DNA from: Clostridia bacterium
GTDB taxonomy: Bacteria > Bacillota > DTU025
NCBI GenBank assembly: GCA_034926675.1
Contig: JAYFQW010000006.1
Location: forward strand, 62,001 to 126,000
Direction of reading: 5' to 3'
DNA length: 64,000 nt
In this document: positions 42,185 to 50,972 of the stretch, in pieces
Numbering within the stretch: position 1 is the stretch's first letter
Layout of the letters: each line of letters opens with the position of its first letter
Program-made: the position numbers and the translations under genes
The notes under the pieces: generated by a model
What the model saw: the letters and a program-made list of their open reading frames with translations, nothing else
What the model was told of the DNA's origin: nothing
Database searches by the model: none

Positions 42185-43363
42185 TCAGGCAAGCCCTGCC
42201 TCCCTGTGCTTGGCTGCGATCGCGTCGGCAAGTCCCTCTATCGCCTGGAAATCTGCTTCGCGCGGCATCCCCTTGCATACGACTGGCTGGATGATCTCTG
42301 CCTTCAGATTCGCGATAGCGGCCGCTATCTGTTCCACTGCCTTACCGCCCCAGCTGAAGGAGTTGATCACCGACACGTACTTCGTCCTGGGCCGAAGTGC
42401 GTTGGCCAGGAAGGCCACATTGGCCGCTGCGGGATGAGCGCCTGCTAGAACTGTTGGCGTGCCAATCACGACGGTAGCCGCATCCACAAGAGACATGGCG
42501 ATGCGCCCCACCTCAGACCCGGTAAGCTCGAACCGCTCCACCATCACTCCCCTGGCCGTCAACTCCTGCACAAACGCGTCAACCATCATCCTGGTGCTGC
42601 CGTGCATGCTGACGTAGGGAAGGGAAACCAGGTTCGACATTGGACCGCTCGTCCACGCCCGGTACTTCTCGATGATGAACTCCGGATCGTCCTGGATGGG
42701 CCCATGGCTGGGCGCGACGAGTTCGATGTCCAGTGAGGCGATCTTGTCAAGGTTCTTCGTGATGATGTTGCCAAACGGCATCATGATCTCTGCGAAATAC
42801 CTCTTAGCAGCCTCCTGCGCCTTCGGGCCCTTTCCAGCGTACAGCTGACTCGTGGCGAGATGAGAGCCGAGAAAGTCGCACGTGAAGAGGATTCTCTCCT
42901 CCACGAGGTAGCTGAACATAGTCTCAGGCCAATGCACCCACGGAGCGTGGATGAACCGCAGGGTCCTCCCGCCGAGATCCAGCACTTCCCCATCATACAC
43001 GGTCATTATGTCACTTTCCGACAGGTGGAGCAGATCCATGAGCATTGTCTTGCACTTGGGAGTGCACACCACCACCGCCTCAGGATGCCTCGCCAGAACA
43101 TCGGGGATTGAGCCCGAATGATCCTGTTCGGCGTGGTGAGCCACGATGTAGTCGATTCGTTCCACCTCATCGAGCTGCCTCATAAGCTCACCTGACTGTG
43201 AGGGGTCCACGGTGTCGAGCAACGCGATCTTATCGCGCCCTCGGACCAAGTACGCGTTGTAGCTGGTTCCATCTGGAATTGGGACCAGTGCATCGAACAG
43301 ACGCCTGTCCCAATCCACAGCGCCGTTCCACATGACCCCGTCCCGAATGCTTCTTGGCTTCAT
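42185..43363 (-). CDS. A-type flavoprotein (flavodiiron protein, FprA)
   Basis: Reduces O2 to water or NO to N2O in anaerobes. The 392-residue protein has a beta-lactamase-like diiron domain with HHAEQDHSG near residue 76, CDFLGSH near 162 and APSHGP near 225. From about 250 there is a flavodoxin domain (VSMHGSTRMMVDAFVQEL, VIGTPTVLAG, SFSWGGKA) that holds FMN. No rubredoxin domain is fused, so the electron donor is separate; the flavin reductase at 2422-3063 or a rubredoxin elsewhere could serve. It lies 62 bp before the ADP-ribosylglycohydrolase gene. Confidence 0.93.
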   Translation of the reverse strand: MKPRSIRDGVMWNGAVDWDRRLFDALVPIPDGTSYNAYLVRGRDKIALLDTVDPSQSGELMRQLDEVERIDYIVAHHAEQDHSGSIPDVLARHPEAVVVCTPKCKTMLMDLLHLSESDIMTVYDGEVLDLGGRTLRFIHAPWVHWPETMFSYLVEERILFTCDFLGSHLATSQLYAGKGPKAQEAAKRYFAEIMMPFGNIITKNLDKIASLDIELVAPSHGPIQDDPEFIIEKYRAWTSGPMSNLVSLPYVSMHGSTRMMVDAFVQELTARGVMVERFELTGSEVGRIAMSLVDAATVVIGTPTVLAGAHPAAANVAFLANALRPRTKYVSVINSFSWGGKAVEQIAAAIANLKAEIIQPVVCKGMPREADFQAIEGLADAIAAKHREAGLA

Positions 43364-43528
43364 GTCCTCATTCCAACCTCCTCGTTGTACATCCCCGCGA
43401 CAGTCTGTTACGATAGTGACCGCACTCTGTCGATTCTTTCGTCAGCATGATTCCAAATCCTCCATCAGGTGTGCGCCCTGGGGTCTGCACGCATGTGCGC
43501 GCTACCGAAATGCAGGGCCATGCAGGTA

Positions 43529-43537
43529 TGATATAAT
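43529..43537 (+). promoter_or_regulatory. Extended -10 promoter of the pseudopilin operon
   Basis: TGATATAAT is a perfect TGnTATAAT element. No good -35 is present, as is usual for extended -10 promoters. It lies about 60 bp before the first pseudopilin start. Confidence 0.55.
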
Positions 43538-43595
43538 ACTTGTGGATATCCATACATCCTATGCCAACGATGCGACGCACTGGGGGGTTGTTTGT

Positions 43596-44003
43596 GTGAC
43601 TGGTCCCTTCCACGAGCGAGGTTCCACCATGGTTGAAGTGCTGGTCTCTGTGGTAATCGTCAGTCTGGCTCTAACGTCTCTTCTTGCGTCGATATCCGAG
43701 GCGATCAGGATGGAGCGGGCGGCAGAGATGGCAGCAACCGCTGGCAACCTGGCAGGTGAAGCAATAGAGGAGTGCCGGGCCTACTTCAACTCGCATGATG
43801 AATCGAGGCTGGTGGCCAGAACCGCGCAGCAGGAGTCGGCAGCTCTGGCATCGCGGGGGCTTGGCAGCTACAGCAGAACCGTGTTGGTGTCCGAATCAGG
43901 AGTGTCTCCCAATCGGACGTGGACCCTACAGGTGACTGTCAACTACAGTGTGGGAGGATCTGAGCGCAGTGTCGTCCACCAAACGCTATTTGCTGAACGA
44001 TAG
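43596..44003 (+). CDS. Prepilin-type pseudopilin, PilV-like
   Basis: A protein of 135 residues with a type IV prepilin N-terminus: short leader with ERG, cleavage after Gly, then STMVEVLVSVVIVSLALTSL with the Glu at position 5. It is followed by the helix RMERAAEMAATAGNLAGEAI and a small beta-rich domain. It probably is a minor pilin or secretion pseudopilin. GTG at 43596 was chosen because it gives a normal leader length and GGGGGG lies upstream. It overlaps the next gene by 35 bp. Confidence 0.78.
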   Translation: MTGPFHERGSTMVEVLVSVVIVSLALTSLLASISEAIRMERAAEMAATAGNLAGEAIEECRAYFNSHDESRLVARTAQQESAALASRGLGSYSRTVLVSESGVSPNRTWTLQVTVNYSVGGSERSVVHQTLFAER

Positions 44004-44451
44004 AGGCGCCTCGCTTGTGGAGGTTCTCGTAACCCTCGTTCTGTCTGCTATGCTTGTAGCGGCAGTGTGGAGCACAGTAGGTGCAGCCAACGCCTCCTGG
44101 CGGTCCGGATCTGCGATGGCAGCGGCCACGAGAGAGTCAGAGGCTGCACTCATGGCAGTGTCATCGAAACTCAGGGTAGCGAGCAATGTAGATCTGTCTT
44201 CGCCCTCGTCTCCGGCTATCCTGGTGAGGACGCAGACTGGAGACTATTCATACGCATTCTCTCTATCGCAGACCACGCTCGAAATGCACACGCTGCGCCC
44301 TGATGGCACTGTGTCCACTGGCCGCGTCTGCTCAGATATCACGAGCCTAGTGATGTCCGAAGCCTCCGCAGACTCTTATGATGTACAGCTTACGAGCTCG
44401 GTCCGAGGAATATCGAGGACAGCTGCAACGAGAGTCACGATTAGGCGATAG
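43969..44451 (+). CDS. Prepilin-type pseudopilin, PilW/ComGF-like
   Basis: A protein of 160 residues. After a leader ending in NDRG, the segment ASLVEVLVTLVLSAMLVAAV is a type IV pilin transmembrane helix with the conserved Glu. The remainder is a short, Ser/Thr-rich globular part. GTG at 43969 is preceded by GGGAGGAT. The gene sits in the middle of a three-gene pseudopilin operon; no major pilin, ATPase or prepilin peptidase is in the window, so the machine must be encoded elsewhere. Confidence 0.75.
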   Translation: MSSTKRYLLNDRGASLVEVLVTLVLSAMLVAAVWSTVGAANASWRSGSAMAAATRESEAALMAVSSKLRVASNVDLSSPSSPAILVRTQTGDYSYAFSLSQTTLEMHTLRPDGTVSTGRVCSDITSLVMSEASADSYDVQLTSSVRGISRTAATRVTIRR

Positions 44452-44463
44452 GGGGTCAAGCCA

Positions 44464-45420
44464 ATGCCCACGAGGTTCCGACTCGACACCGACCAGCGAG
44501 GTTCGGTGCTGGTCATTTCCCTTGTGGCCCTCGCCATTCTCGGAACCATAAGCGCTGGCCTGATAATGGCGGCCTCATCTACTTATCAGATACAGATGAA
44601 TAATCGAAACAAGGTACAGGCACTGCTTGCAGCCGAGGGCGGCGCGGAGAAGGCCTACAACCTCATCAAAACTGATTCGTCTTACCGCACCACCAGGGAC
44701 TTCTCAGCCCAGATTGGAACCGTTTCAGCGAGCGGATTCATAAGCCGCGACGGCGGTTCCTATTCAATCACGTCCACGGCCACCGTGAATCGCGTGTCCC
44801 AGACTGTCCAATTGGCAGTGTACACTGGTGTGTACAGCTACGGGCTGTATGCTGGCCAGTTCATTCAGGGCGAGCAGAACAACTACGTCCACGGCGCCGA
44901 TGTAGTGGCAGGAGGAACCATCACCGGCATAGCCGTGGATCCAGGGTATGGGCTCTACCCCAGGAGTCCGCAAGTCTTCCCCGTATTCGCGGAGAACGAG
45001 TATTCCAAGTATCCTTCACCTCAGGTGGTTGGCGACACCATAACCGTAACCGGCGCCAATTACCTCAGCAATGGCATCGCCGGCAAGAACGACGTCAACA
45101 TCATCTGCCCCAGCGGAAACGGGATTCTCTATATCAGCGGCGATCTTGTCGCGAACAATAACCTCATCTTCTCAGGAGACCTTGTCGTCATTGTCGATGG
45201 TCATATGGAAGCCAAGAACAACGCCGCTACGAGCTGGGGGATGACCCATCTGATCGTGAAGAAGAACGTGCACGTGATGAACAACATGACACTCACAGGA
45301 AGCGTACTGGCAGAGGGCTCGTTCCAGTGCAAGAACAACCTGGCCATAGATTACCAGCCTGGCGCCCCTGCTCCGACCGGATCTGGAATCGGTGGATGGG
45401 CGGTGTCGTGGCGAAGGTAG
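44464..45420 (+). CDS. PilX-like minor pilin with polymer-forming C-terminal region
   Basis: A protein of 318 residues. The N-terminus DQRGSVLVISLVALAILGTI is the PilX_N helix without the Glu at position 5, followed by NRNKVQALLAAEGGAEKAYN. From about residue 200 the chain shows repeats such as NIICPSGNGILYISGDLVAN, NNLIFSGDLVVIVDGHM, KNNAATSW and MNNMTLTGSVLAEGSF, which look like turns of a beta-helix similar to bactofilin-like polymer domains. It may coat the pilus tip or bind surfaces. A hairpin terminator follows directly. Confidence 0.75.
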   Translation: MPTRFRLDTDQRGSVLVISLVALAILGTISAGLIMAASSTYQIQMNNRNKVQALLAAEGGAEKAYNLIKTDSSYRTTRDFSAQIGTVSASGFISRDGGSYSITSTATVNRVSQTVQLAVYTGVYSYGLYAGQFIQGEQNNYVHGADVVAGGTITGIAVDPGYGLYPRSPQVFPVFAENEYSKYPSPQVVGDTITVTGANYLSNGIAGKNDVNIICPSGNGILYISGDLVANNNLIFSGDLVVIVDGHMEAKNNAATSWGMTHLIVKKNVHVMNNMTLTGSVLAEGSFQCKNNLAIDYQPGAPAPTGSGIGGWAVSWRR

Positions 45421-45425
45421 GATGA

Positions 45426-45448
45426 GGCGGCGGGGATTCCCCGCCGCC
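45426..45448. terminator. Hairpin terminator after the pseudopilin operon
   Basis: A perfect 10-bp GC stem (45426-45435 with 45439-45448) and 3-base loop, 5 bp after the pilX-like stop. It also lies just beyond the end of the convergent esterase gene. Confidence 0.75.
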
Positions 45449-45476
45449 CGGTCTTCATGCGCGATTCACCCCGAGG

Positions 45477-47168
45477 CTACTTTAGCCACAGCGTTCCAAG
45501 GGCGCCCTCGGGCGCGTGCTTCGTGAGATGCTCTGCCATCTCGGCCAGCAGTTCCTCATTTGTGATGTTCCCCGTGTGGCCAAGGCGTGGGAAGCACTTC
45601 ACGCACCCATCGTAATATGGGTCCTTCGTCGCCTCCAGGAACTCCTGTATCTTGTAGACTCCATTGTTCAGGTAGTAGTTATCCATGTCGCCAACGCGAA
45701 TGTGAATCTTGCCCACGAGTTTCGGACCGATCGTCGCCCACTCCTTCTCGAGCTTGTACCGGATGTCGAAGTTCTCCTTCCAGAATGCGGCGACATCCTT
45801 GTTGATCACGCCGGTTATTGGATCCCATATCCTCGCGGGATAGCCATCTGGCCCCACAGGTCCGTATACGGCTTCCCAAACCGACCATTGCCCACCAGAC
45901 TTGTTGCCGGGTCCAAGTGCGCGCTCCCAGTCGTTCTCCTGCTTCACCGTGAATTTGATGTTCCCATCCGTGGCTCGCGCCGACGGGCGCTCGACCTGGG
46001 TCCATTCGTACTCGGTGTAGTAGGCGTTGGCGTCCTTGTAGATGTTGATCAGCTGGAAGTAGCTGAAGTCGCCCGAATCAGGGCACAGCGGCCAGGTCCC
46101 GCCGAAAGAGTCAGGGCGCCATACCTGCAAAGCGAGAGCCTCCCATCCTCCAGTGGATCCTCCACTCAGAAGGCGCGCCCAGGCCTGGGGGATAGCGCGG
46201 AAGTTGCTCTCGATGTACGGAATCAGTTCAGTCATGATGGCATCGCCGTAAGGCCCAAGGTTCGCAGAATTGATCGAGTAGGATGTATCGTAGTATGGAT
46301 TCTCATCTCGGATCTCCACGACTATCATCTGCGGGCACTGCTCCGATGCCCAGAACTTGTCGATCGAACGTCCCTGTCCGTAGCGGAGCGGAGGCCTGCC
46401 TCCCGGCCAGTGGCCCTGCTGATACCAGACTGGGTAATGCGCCTCAGGATGGCTGGCATATGTCCTAGGGAGTAGGATGTTAGCGCCTATGTACATCGGT
46501 TGGCCCCAAAAGTCGGAGAGGAGCTTACTCTGGATTTTCACGTATTTCACCATGTCGGTATCGGCGTAATTGCCCTGTTGCGCTACTTGGCCTGACCCTT
46601 CGGCCGGAAGGCCTGGCATCGCCTGAGACAGGCTGAGGTTCACCGGAGCTTTGGATGCCGGATCGATATGCATCTTCTCCGCCTTGCTCTTGAGGTTTCC
46701 AGGAGTGCTGAACATGGCCAGCGGGCCGCCTCCACCGGTCGACGCGGGCAGCTTCACCGTGTGTCCATCTGCCCTATGGTAGGTGGTGTATATGGTGAAA
46801 AACGCCTGCACGAAGTAGTCGCCGGCAGGAATGCCGCTGATATCGGCGATTGGATACCCATCCACATCAGGATCCCCGGAAGAGATCGTCATGATCTGTC
46901 CCGGCATAGCCCCGGAGATCTCCTTGCCCCAGAGCGGGACGCCAGTGACATCCACATCATCTTTGGGCTCGCTTCCGGCATCCTTCGAGATGATCACGAA
47001 CACCCTTCCGTCAAGGGGGCCGGGGTTCGCCTCTGCCGGGAAGCTGATCCGAAACTGCAGCGTCCCAGGTCCTGCCGGCGCGGGGAGTCCGGCCGCCGAG
47101 ACGGCAACCGAGGCTAGTAGAGCGACAGCAATTGTTGCCGCGAGTTGGAGTACTGTGTTCCTGCGCAT
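45477..47168 (-). CDS. Secreted esterase-family alpha/beta hydrolase
   Basis: A product of 563 residues with a signal peptide (RRNTVLQLAATIAVALLASV...SAAG). An N-terminal beta-rich module (about 30-200; GTLQFRISFPAEANPGPLDG, VDGYPIADISGIPAGDYFVQ) precedes a putative esterase D-like domain. The nucleophile elbow reads LLSGGSTGGWEALA, with GDAIMTELIPYIESNFRAIP before it and GHTGNITNEELL near the end, where the catalytic His would lie. It could act on a polymer or ester outside the cell; the substrate is unknown. ATG at 47168 follows GGAGGTGGG. The gene is alone, with a palindromic double site in its leader. Confidence 0.82.
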   Translation of the reverse strand: MRRNTVLQLAATIAVALLASVAVSAAGLPAPAGPGTLQFRISFPAEANPGPLDGRVFVIISKDAGSEPKDDVDVTGVPLWGKEISGAMPGQIMTISSGDPDVDGYPIADISGIPAGDYFVQAFFTIYTTYHRADGHTVKLPASTGGGGPLAMFSTPGNLKSKAEKMHIDPASKAPVNLSLSQAMPGLPAEGSGQVAQQGNYADTDMVKYVKIQSKLLSDFWGQPMYIGANILLPRTYASHPEAHYPVWYQQGHWPGGRPPLRYGQGRSIDKFWASEQCPQMIVVEIRDENPYYDTSYSINSANLGPYGDAIMTELIPYIESNFRAIPQAWARLLSGGSTGGWEALALQVWRPDSFGGTWPLCPDSGDFSYFQLINIYKDANAYYTEYEWTQVERPSARATDGNIKFTVKQENDWERALGPGNKSGGQWSVWEAVYGPVGPDGYPARIWDPITGVINKDVAAFWKENFDIRYKLEKEWATIGPKLVGKIHIRVGDMDNYYLNNGVYKIQEFLEATKDPYYDGCVKCFPRLGHTGNITNEELLAEMAEHLTKHAPEGALGTLWLK

Positions 47169-47182
47169 GATCCCACCTCCAA

Positions 47183-47218
47183 GTGCATTACTATGCACCA
47201 ATACTGCATCAGCATGCA
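47183..47218 (-). promoter_or_regulatory. Two tandem 14-bp palindromes before the esterase gene
   Basis: TGCAT-TACT-ATGCA (47184-47197, extended to GTGCAT...ATGCAC) and TGCAT-CAGC-ATGCA (47205-47218) have centres 21 bp apart, two helical turns. They lie 15 to 50 bp before the esterase start, where a dimeric repressor could bind cooperatively. Confidence 0.6.
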
Positions 47219-47352
47219 CCGCTATGTCAAGGCCACGCTTTTCCATAGTTGCATCCAATATTTTACCTCGGCGTGCATTGCGGCGCGCCCCCAAATGCCC
47301 CATGTGATAGACATCCACAACAGCTGATGTGGATTCGCCGTGCATAGCAAAT

Positions 47353-47381
47353 GGCCTCACGCGCTCCAGCGTCGTGAGGCC
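47353..47381 (-). terminator. Terminator of the tmRNA gene
   Basis: GGCCTCACG (47353-47361) pairs perfectly with CGTGAGGCC (47373-47381), with additional pairing in the loop. It lies 33 bp past the CCA end of tmRNA and is followed on the minus strand by atttgc. Confidence 0.75.
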
Positions 47382-47413
47382 TGATCGGGTTCCCGAAAAC
47401 ACAACATAAACCT

Positions 47414-47764
47414 TGGTGGAGGCGCCGGGAGTCGAACCCGGGTCCGAAGAGGTTACTTGAGCCGCATCTACGTGCGTAGCTCGCGAACTGTGTTTTGCCT
47501 CCGAAGTCGCGCACGGGCGCGCTACCCGAAGACTATCTCGATGATCTTAGCGCGCACCTCCGAGAATTGGTGAGCGAGCATCCTGGATTAAATGACGCCC
47601 TAGCCAAGCTCCCAGGAGAAGCCCGGGTCGGACGGCCGCTCAGTTAATTAAGCAGCGTAAGCGTAGTTGTTGGCACTTATCGTGCTTCCACCGTTTATCG
47701 AGAAGGTGGGATCTCGGCACGCCGCGCCTCGCGAAACGCTCCCCGTCGAAACCGTAACGCCCCC
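47414..47764 (-). ncRNA. ssrA: tmRNA (transfer-messenger RNA)
   Basis: Rescues stalled ribosomes together with SmpB. The 5' end GGGGGCG pairs with CGCCTCC before the encoded CCA (acceptor stem with one G-U). The 3' T-arm is GGGTTCGACTCCC. After the 5' segment containing ACGGTTTCGACGGGG, the tag frame at 47648-47674 follows a UAAGU motif and reads GCC AAC AAC TAC GCT TAC GCT GCT TAA. The full degradation tag would be A-ANNYAYAA, one residue shorter than the common ten. The molecule is 351 nt. The gene lies 45 bp after smpB and has its own promoter. Confidence 0.95.
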
Positions 47765-47779
47765 ATGTGTACGTTCCAG

Positions 47780-47808
47780 ATTATATCACGCTGCCACCGC
47801 ACGGGCAA
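47780..47808 (-). promoter_or_regulatory. Sigma-A promoter of ssrA
   Basis: TTGCCC (47803-47808) and TATAAT (47780-47785, preceded by TG as in extended -10) are 17 bp apart on the minus strand. Transcription should begin near 47773, a few bases before the mature tmRNA end. Confidence 0.8.
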
Positions 47809-47809
47809 G

Positions 47810-48295
47810 TCACTCTCGCCCTCGCGATTTCGATGCCCTCTCTATCTCGCGGTCTGCATCTCGCTTCGCGATATCCTCTCGCTTGTCCCACAGTTTCTTC
47901 CCGCGGGCAAGTCCGATCTCGACCTTGGCGAGGCCTCGGACGAGATACATCCTGAGTGGGATGATCGTGTAGCCTTTCTCGCGGACCCGCGAGTCGAGCC
48001 GAGTGATCTCGTGCTTATGAAGAAGAAGCCGACGGGGCCGCAGTGGGTCGTGGTTAAGCCTGTTGCCGTAGTCCCACTCGGATATGTGGGAGTTCACCAG
48101 GAACATCTCGCCCCCGCGCACTTCCGCGTAGGCGTCTCCGAGGCTCACACGCCCACGGCGTACGCTCTGGATCTCCGTTCCTGTCAGGGAGATCCCGGCC
48201 TCGTAGGTCTCCTCTATGAAATACTCGTGCCTGGCCTTTCTGTTGCTAGCCACCAGTTTCTCCCCGGCGCTATCCCCGGTCTTCTCGGAACCCAT
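47810..48295 (-). CDS. smpB: SsrA-binding protein SmpB
   Basis: Partner of tmRNA that delivers it to stalled ribosomes. The 161 residues include [40 protein letters not shown], and the basic tail [20 protein letters not shown], which inserts into the mRNA channel. An N-terminal extension of about 12 residues precedes the core. ATG at 48295. It is next to ssrA, as in many Bacillota. Confidence 0.96.
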   Translation of the reverse strand: MGSEKTGDSAGEKLVASNRKARHEYFIEETYEAGISLTGTEIQSVRRGRVSLGDAYAEVRGGEMFLVNSHISEWDYGNRLNHDPLRPRRLLLHKHEITRLDSRVREKGYTIIPLRMYLVRGLAKVEIGLARGKKLWDKREDIAKRDADREIERASKSRGRE

Positions 48296-48322
48296 CCATG
48301 GCGCCCCCTCTCCCGGAACCTA

Positions 48323-48874
48323 CTACAGGCCGAGCTCTGAAGCATGTGCCTGCATGGCAGTGAGGCACACCTCTATGAACTCCGGCAACTCCATGCCGAA
48401 CTCGGCGCAGGCGGCGATCTGCTCCCTCCGCGCACCCCTAGCGAAGCCTTTCTCATGATATCTGTTGACCACAAAACCCGTGTCGATCGCGTTCAATCTC
48501 TTGGCGGGATGAATGAGAGCAGAAGCCACTATCAGGCCAGTCAATGGGTCAACTGCGTACAGCGCCTTGTCCATCATCGACACTCTCGGCAGTCCGTGGC
48601 AGTCGTTGTGCACCTTTATGGCGTACACCACGTCGCCCTCGACGCCCAACGCCTCCACCATGTCCGCTCCTAACAACGAGTGCCTGGCGGGGTCGGTTCC
48701 AACTGTGTCGTAGTCGATATCGTGGAGCAATCCGGCGAGCCCCCACGCATCCTCGTTCTCGCCAAGCCTCGCCGCAAGAGCCTTCATGCATATCTCCGCG
48801 CTGATCATGTGCTTCACCAGGTTCTTGTTCTTTACGTTGGCCTCAACTGCGGCCAGTGCTTCATCCCTTGTCAT
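48323..48874 (-). CDS. HD-domain phosphohydrolase-like protein
   Basis: A cytoplasmic protein of 183 residues with the HD pattern: VKHMISAEICMKALA, GLLHDIDYDTVGTDPARHS, and a later YAIKVHNDC and SALIHPAKRL. Members of this short family are putative metal-dependent phosphohydrolases without a known substrate. It lies 38 bp after the acyl-CoA ligase gene and 27 bp before smpB, so it may be part of the same transcript. Confidence 0.82.
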   Translation of the reverse strand: MTRDEALAAVEANVKNKNLVKHMISAEICMKALAARLGENEDAWGLAGLLHDIDYDTVGTDPARHSLLGADMVEALGVEGDVVYAIKVHNDCHGLPRVSMMDKALYAVDPLTGLIVASALIHPAKRLNAIDTGFVVNRYHEKGFARGARREQIAACAEFGMELPEFIEVCLTAMQAHASELGL

Positions 48875-48912
48875 ATGATATCCCTCCCTGTGTACAGTAC
48901 TGAAGCATCTGC

Positions 48913-50490
48913 TCAGCCTTCCGAGCTCTGTGGATGCGGGCTCTGACCACCGCGCGCCCCCCTGTCGGCGGCGCGGATCGCTCTTCGAAGAGGCTTTCCC
49001 GCGCCATCCCGCGGAACCGAGTCACACAGAACAACCTGCGTCGGCGTCTTGTAGTTCGCCAGGCGCCGCCTGCAGAAGGAGGCGAGTTCCGCCGCATCAA
49101 CCGCCATGCCGGGCCTGATCGCTACGTGAGCCGCCACAGTCTCACCCCGAAGCGGGTCCGGCCTGCCGACAACTATCGCATCCTGAACCGCCGGGTGAAG
49201 CCTCAGGATCTCCTCAACTTCGCGCGGGCATACCTTGTAGCCCGCCACGTTGATCATGTCCTTGGCCCTGTCGGCCACGTACAGGTATCCGTCTGAATCC
49301 ACCCGTCCGATGTCCCCGGTTCGAAGCCACGCCCCATCCATCACAGCGCTTGTCTCGCCATGATTTCCGAAGTAGCCTGTCATTACCCCGGGACTTCCCA
49401 CTGTGATCTCCCCGGCCTCACCTGTGAGAGCGTCTGCGCCCATCTCGTCGACGATGCGCACTGTCACCCCGGGTATGGGGATTCCCACAGAGCCACGTTT
49501 CACACCTGAGCCCACCGGATTCACCGACACCACAGGCGAGGCCTCGGTCAGCCCGTAGCCCTCGGATATCCTAATGCCAAACTTGGCTTCAAAGGCGTCG
49601 AATCCATCCTGGGGAAGAGCGGCCCCCCCGGAAATGCAGGCGCGCAGCCCACGAAAGGCCGCGGGATCGACACCCCGATCCACAGTGAGCGAAAGGAGCA
49701 TCGTGGGCACTCCCGCGAGCACAGTCGACCCTGACGCAACTGCCAGCCTTGCGATGGCCGCCGGGATAAACTGCGGCGCGATCACTGCTCTCCCTCCTGT
49801 TAGAAGAGGCATGTTCAGCGCCACCGTGGCCCCGAACGAGTGGAACATAGGAAGCACGGCAAGATGCACATCATGCTCTTCGCAGCCAATCGCTTTTCCG
49901 AATGACAACGCGTTCGCAGCTAGGCCGGCCCCAGTCAGCATCACGCCCTTGGGCCTGCCTGTCGTGCCAGACGTGTATATGATGACGTCAACGCCTTGCT
50001 CTGTGAGATCGTCATCAGCGGGGTCGGCCGATCCACCGTCATTCGTGTGCTGCCCCGTACCGTCGCAGCTGCCAGTCGTCGCGAACTCCCAGGTGCTCCC
50101 GCGCGCCATCACTATGGCGCCGAAACGGGTGGAGGCGCCCTCAACTGCCTCGCGCAGGGCACTGGAACTCGGATGAGCCATTACTATGGCCACGCCTCGG
50201 CAGTCCGCCATGATGGCTCTGAGTTCATCCCGCCGAAACGTGGGATTGACAGGGACCGCAACAGCGTGCGCCGCCATGGTGGAGTAGTAGGCTAAAGCGA
50301 ACTCGATGCTGTTCCCCATTGGTATGAGCACGCGCTGCCCTCTGCGTATGCCCGCATCCTGCAGATCCCGGGCATGCTCTGTCACGCGTGCCCATAGCTC
50401 CCCATAGGTGATGCTGCGATCTCCTGAGACCAAGGCCACCCCGCAGGGATTGCGCCTGACTCTCGATGATAGTCCGCCGATGAGATCCAC
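48913..50490 (-). CDS. AMP-dependent acyl-CoA synthetase/ligase
   Basis: Activates a carboxylic acid to acyl-AMP and then acyl-CoA. The 525-residue protein has the P-loop IIYTSGTTGRPKGVML, GYGLTEASPVVSVNP, the WLRTGDIGRVDSDGYLYVAD hinge region and a C-terminal GKPLRRAIR with the adenylation lysine. The long, Asp/Gly-rich stretch around residue 150 is a flexible insertion before the P-loop. Substrate may be a medium or long chain fatty acid; specificity cannot be told. ATG at 50490 begins MDLIGGLSSRVRRNP. Confidence 0.9.
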   Translation of the reverse strand: MDLIGGLSSRVRRNPCGVALVSGDRSITYGELWARVTEHARDLQDAGIRRGQRVLIPMGNSIEFALAYYSTMAAHAVAVPVNPTFRRDELRAIMADCRGVAIVMAHPSSSALREAVEGASTRFGAIVMARGSTWEFATTGSCDGTGQHTNDGGSADPADDDLTEQGVDVIIYTSGTTGRPKGVMLTGAGLAANALSFGKAIGCEEHDVHLAVLPMFHSFGATVALNMPLLTGGRAVIAPQFIPAAIARLAVASGSTVLAGVPTMLLSLTVDRGVDPAAFRGLRACISGGAALPQDGFDAFEAKFGIRISEGYGLTEASPVVSVNPVGSGVKRGSVGIPIPGVTVRIVDEMGADALTGEAGEITVGSPGVMTGYFGNHGETSAVMDGAWLRTGDIGRVDSDGYLYVADRAKDMINVAGYKVCPREVEEILRLHPAVQDAIVVGRPDPLRGETVAAHVAIRPGMAVDAAELASFCRRRLANYKTPTQVVLCDSVPRDGAGKPLRRAIRAADRGARGGQSPHPQSSEG

Positions 50491-50573
50491 TGCGCCACCC
50501 CTCCAAACCGCTCCTGCACGCTACACCGTGGGGAATAAGGACCCAAGCGTGCGGGAAGCAAGAGACGACAAAA

Positions 50574-50599
50574 CCTCGCACCTGAGCCCAAGTGCGAGG
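50574..50599 (-). terminator. Rho-independent terminator of secG
   Basis: CCTCGCAC (50574-50581) pairs perfectly with GTGCGAGG (50592-50599). On the minus strand the stem is followed by TTTTGTC. It lies 31 bp after the secG stop. Confidence 0.85.
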
Positions 50600-50629
50600 C
50601 TGCCAGCATCGGCTCGTTTTCGGCAGGAC

Positions 50630-50866
50630 CTATACGAAGGAGAAGAGGACCGAAACCACGAGAAAGGCAACTGCAACCCATGTAGTCGCCTTATCGAGGA
50701 TCGCGTCCAGGCCCTTGTTCTTAGAAAAGAAAAGCTGGCTGCCACCGCCCAACGAACCAAGCCCCTCGCCCTTGCTCGGCTGGAGGATAACAATCGCGAT
50801 GAGCGCGATAGAGACCAAGAATTCCAGGATGATGAGAAGCGTCTTGAACAACGTCCCAACCCCCAA
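50630..50866 (-). CDS. secG: Preprotein translocase subunit SecG
   Basis: A membrane protein of 78 residues with two helices (LFKTLLIILEFLVSIALIAI and TTWVAVAFLVVSVLFSFV) joined by QPSKGEGLGSLGGGSQLFFS, the SecG signature loop. It stimulates SecYEG protein export. It is downstream of the glycolytic genes in the usual Gram-positive position, though here an ECF gene and a peptidase gene come between eno and secG. Confidence 0.95.
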   Translation of the reverse strand: MGVGTLFKTLLIILEFLVSIALIAIVILQPSKGEGLGSLGGGSQLFFSKNKGLDAILDKATTWVAVAFLVVSVLFSFV

Positions 50867-50972
50867 TGCATCTGACTGCAGATGATTGTATCACAAGGTC
50901 CTCCACGTTGACAACCGTCGCCAGACCCCCGGAGCCCCCAGCCCGCTCCGTCCCCGCCGGTCATCAGGTGTC

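Noticed and set aside
47414-47445. A tRNA gene, because of a T-arm and CCA end
   Set aside because: The 5' partner of the acceptor stem is 320 bases away and the tag frame lies between; it is the 3' end of tmRNA.
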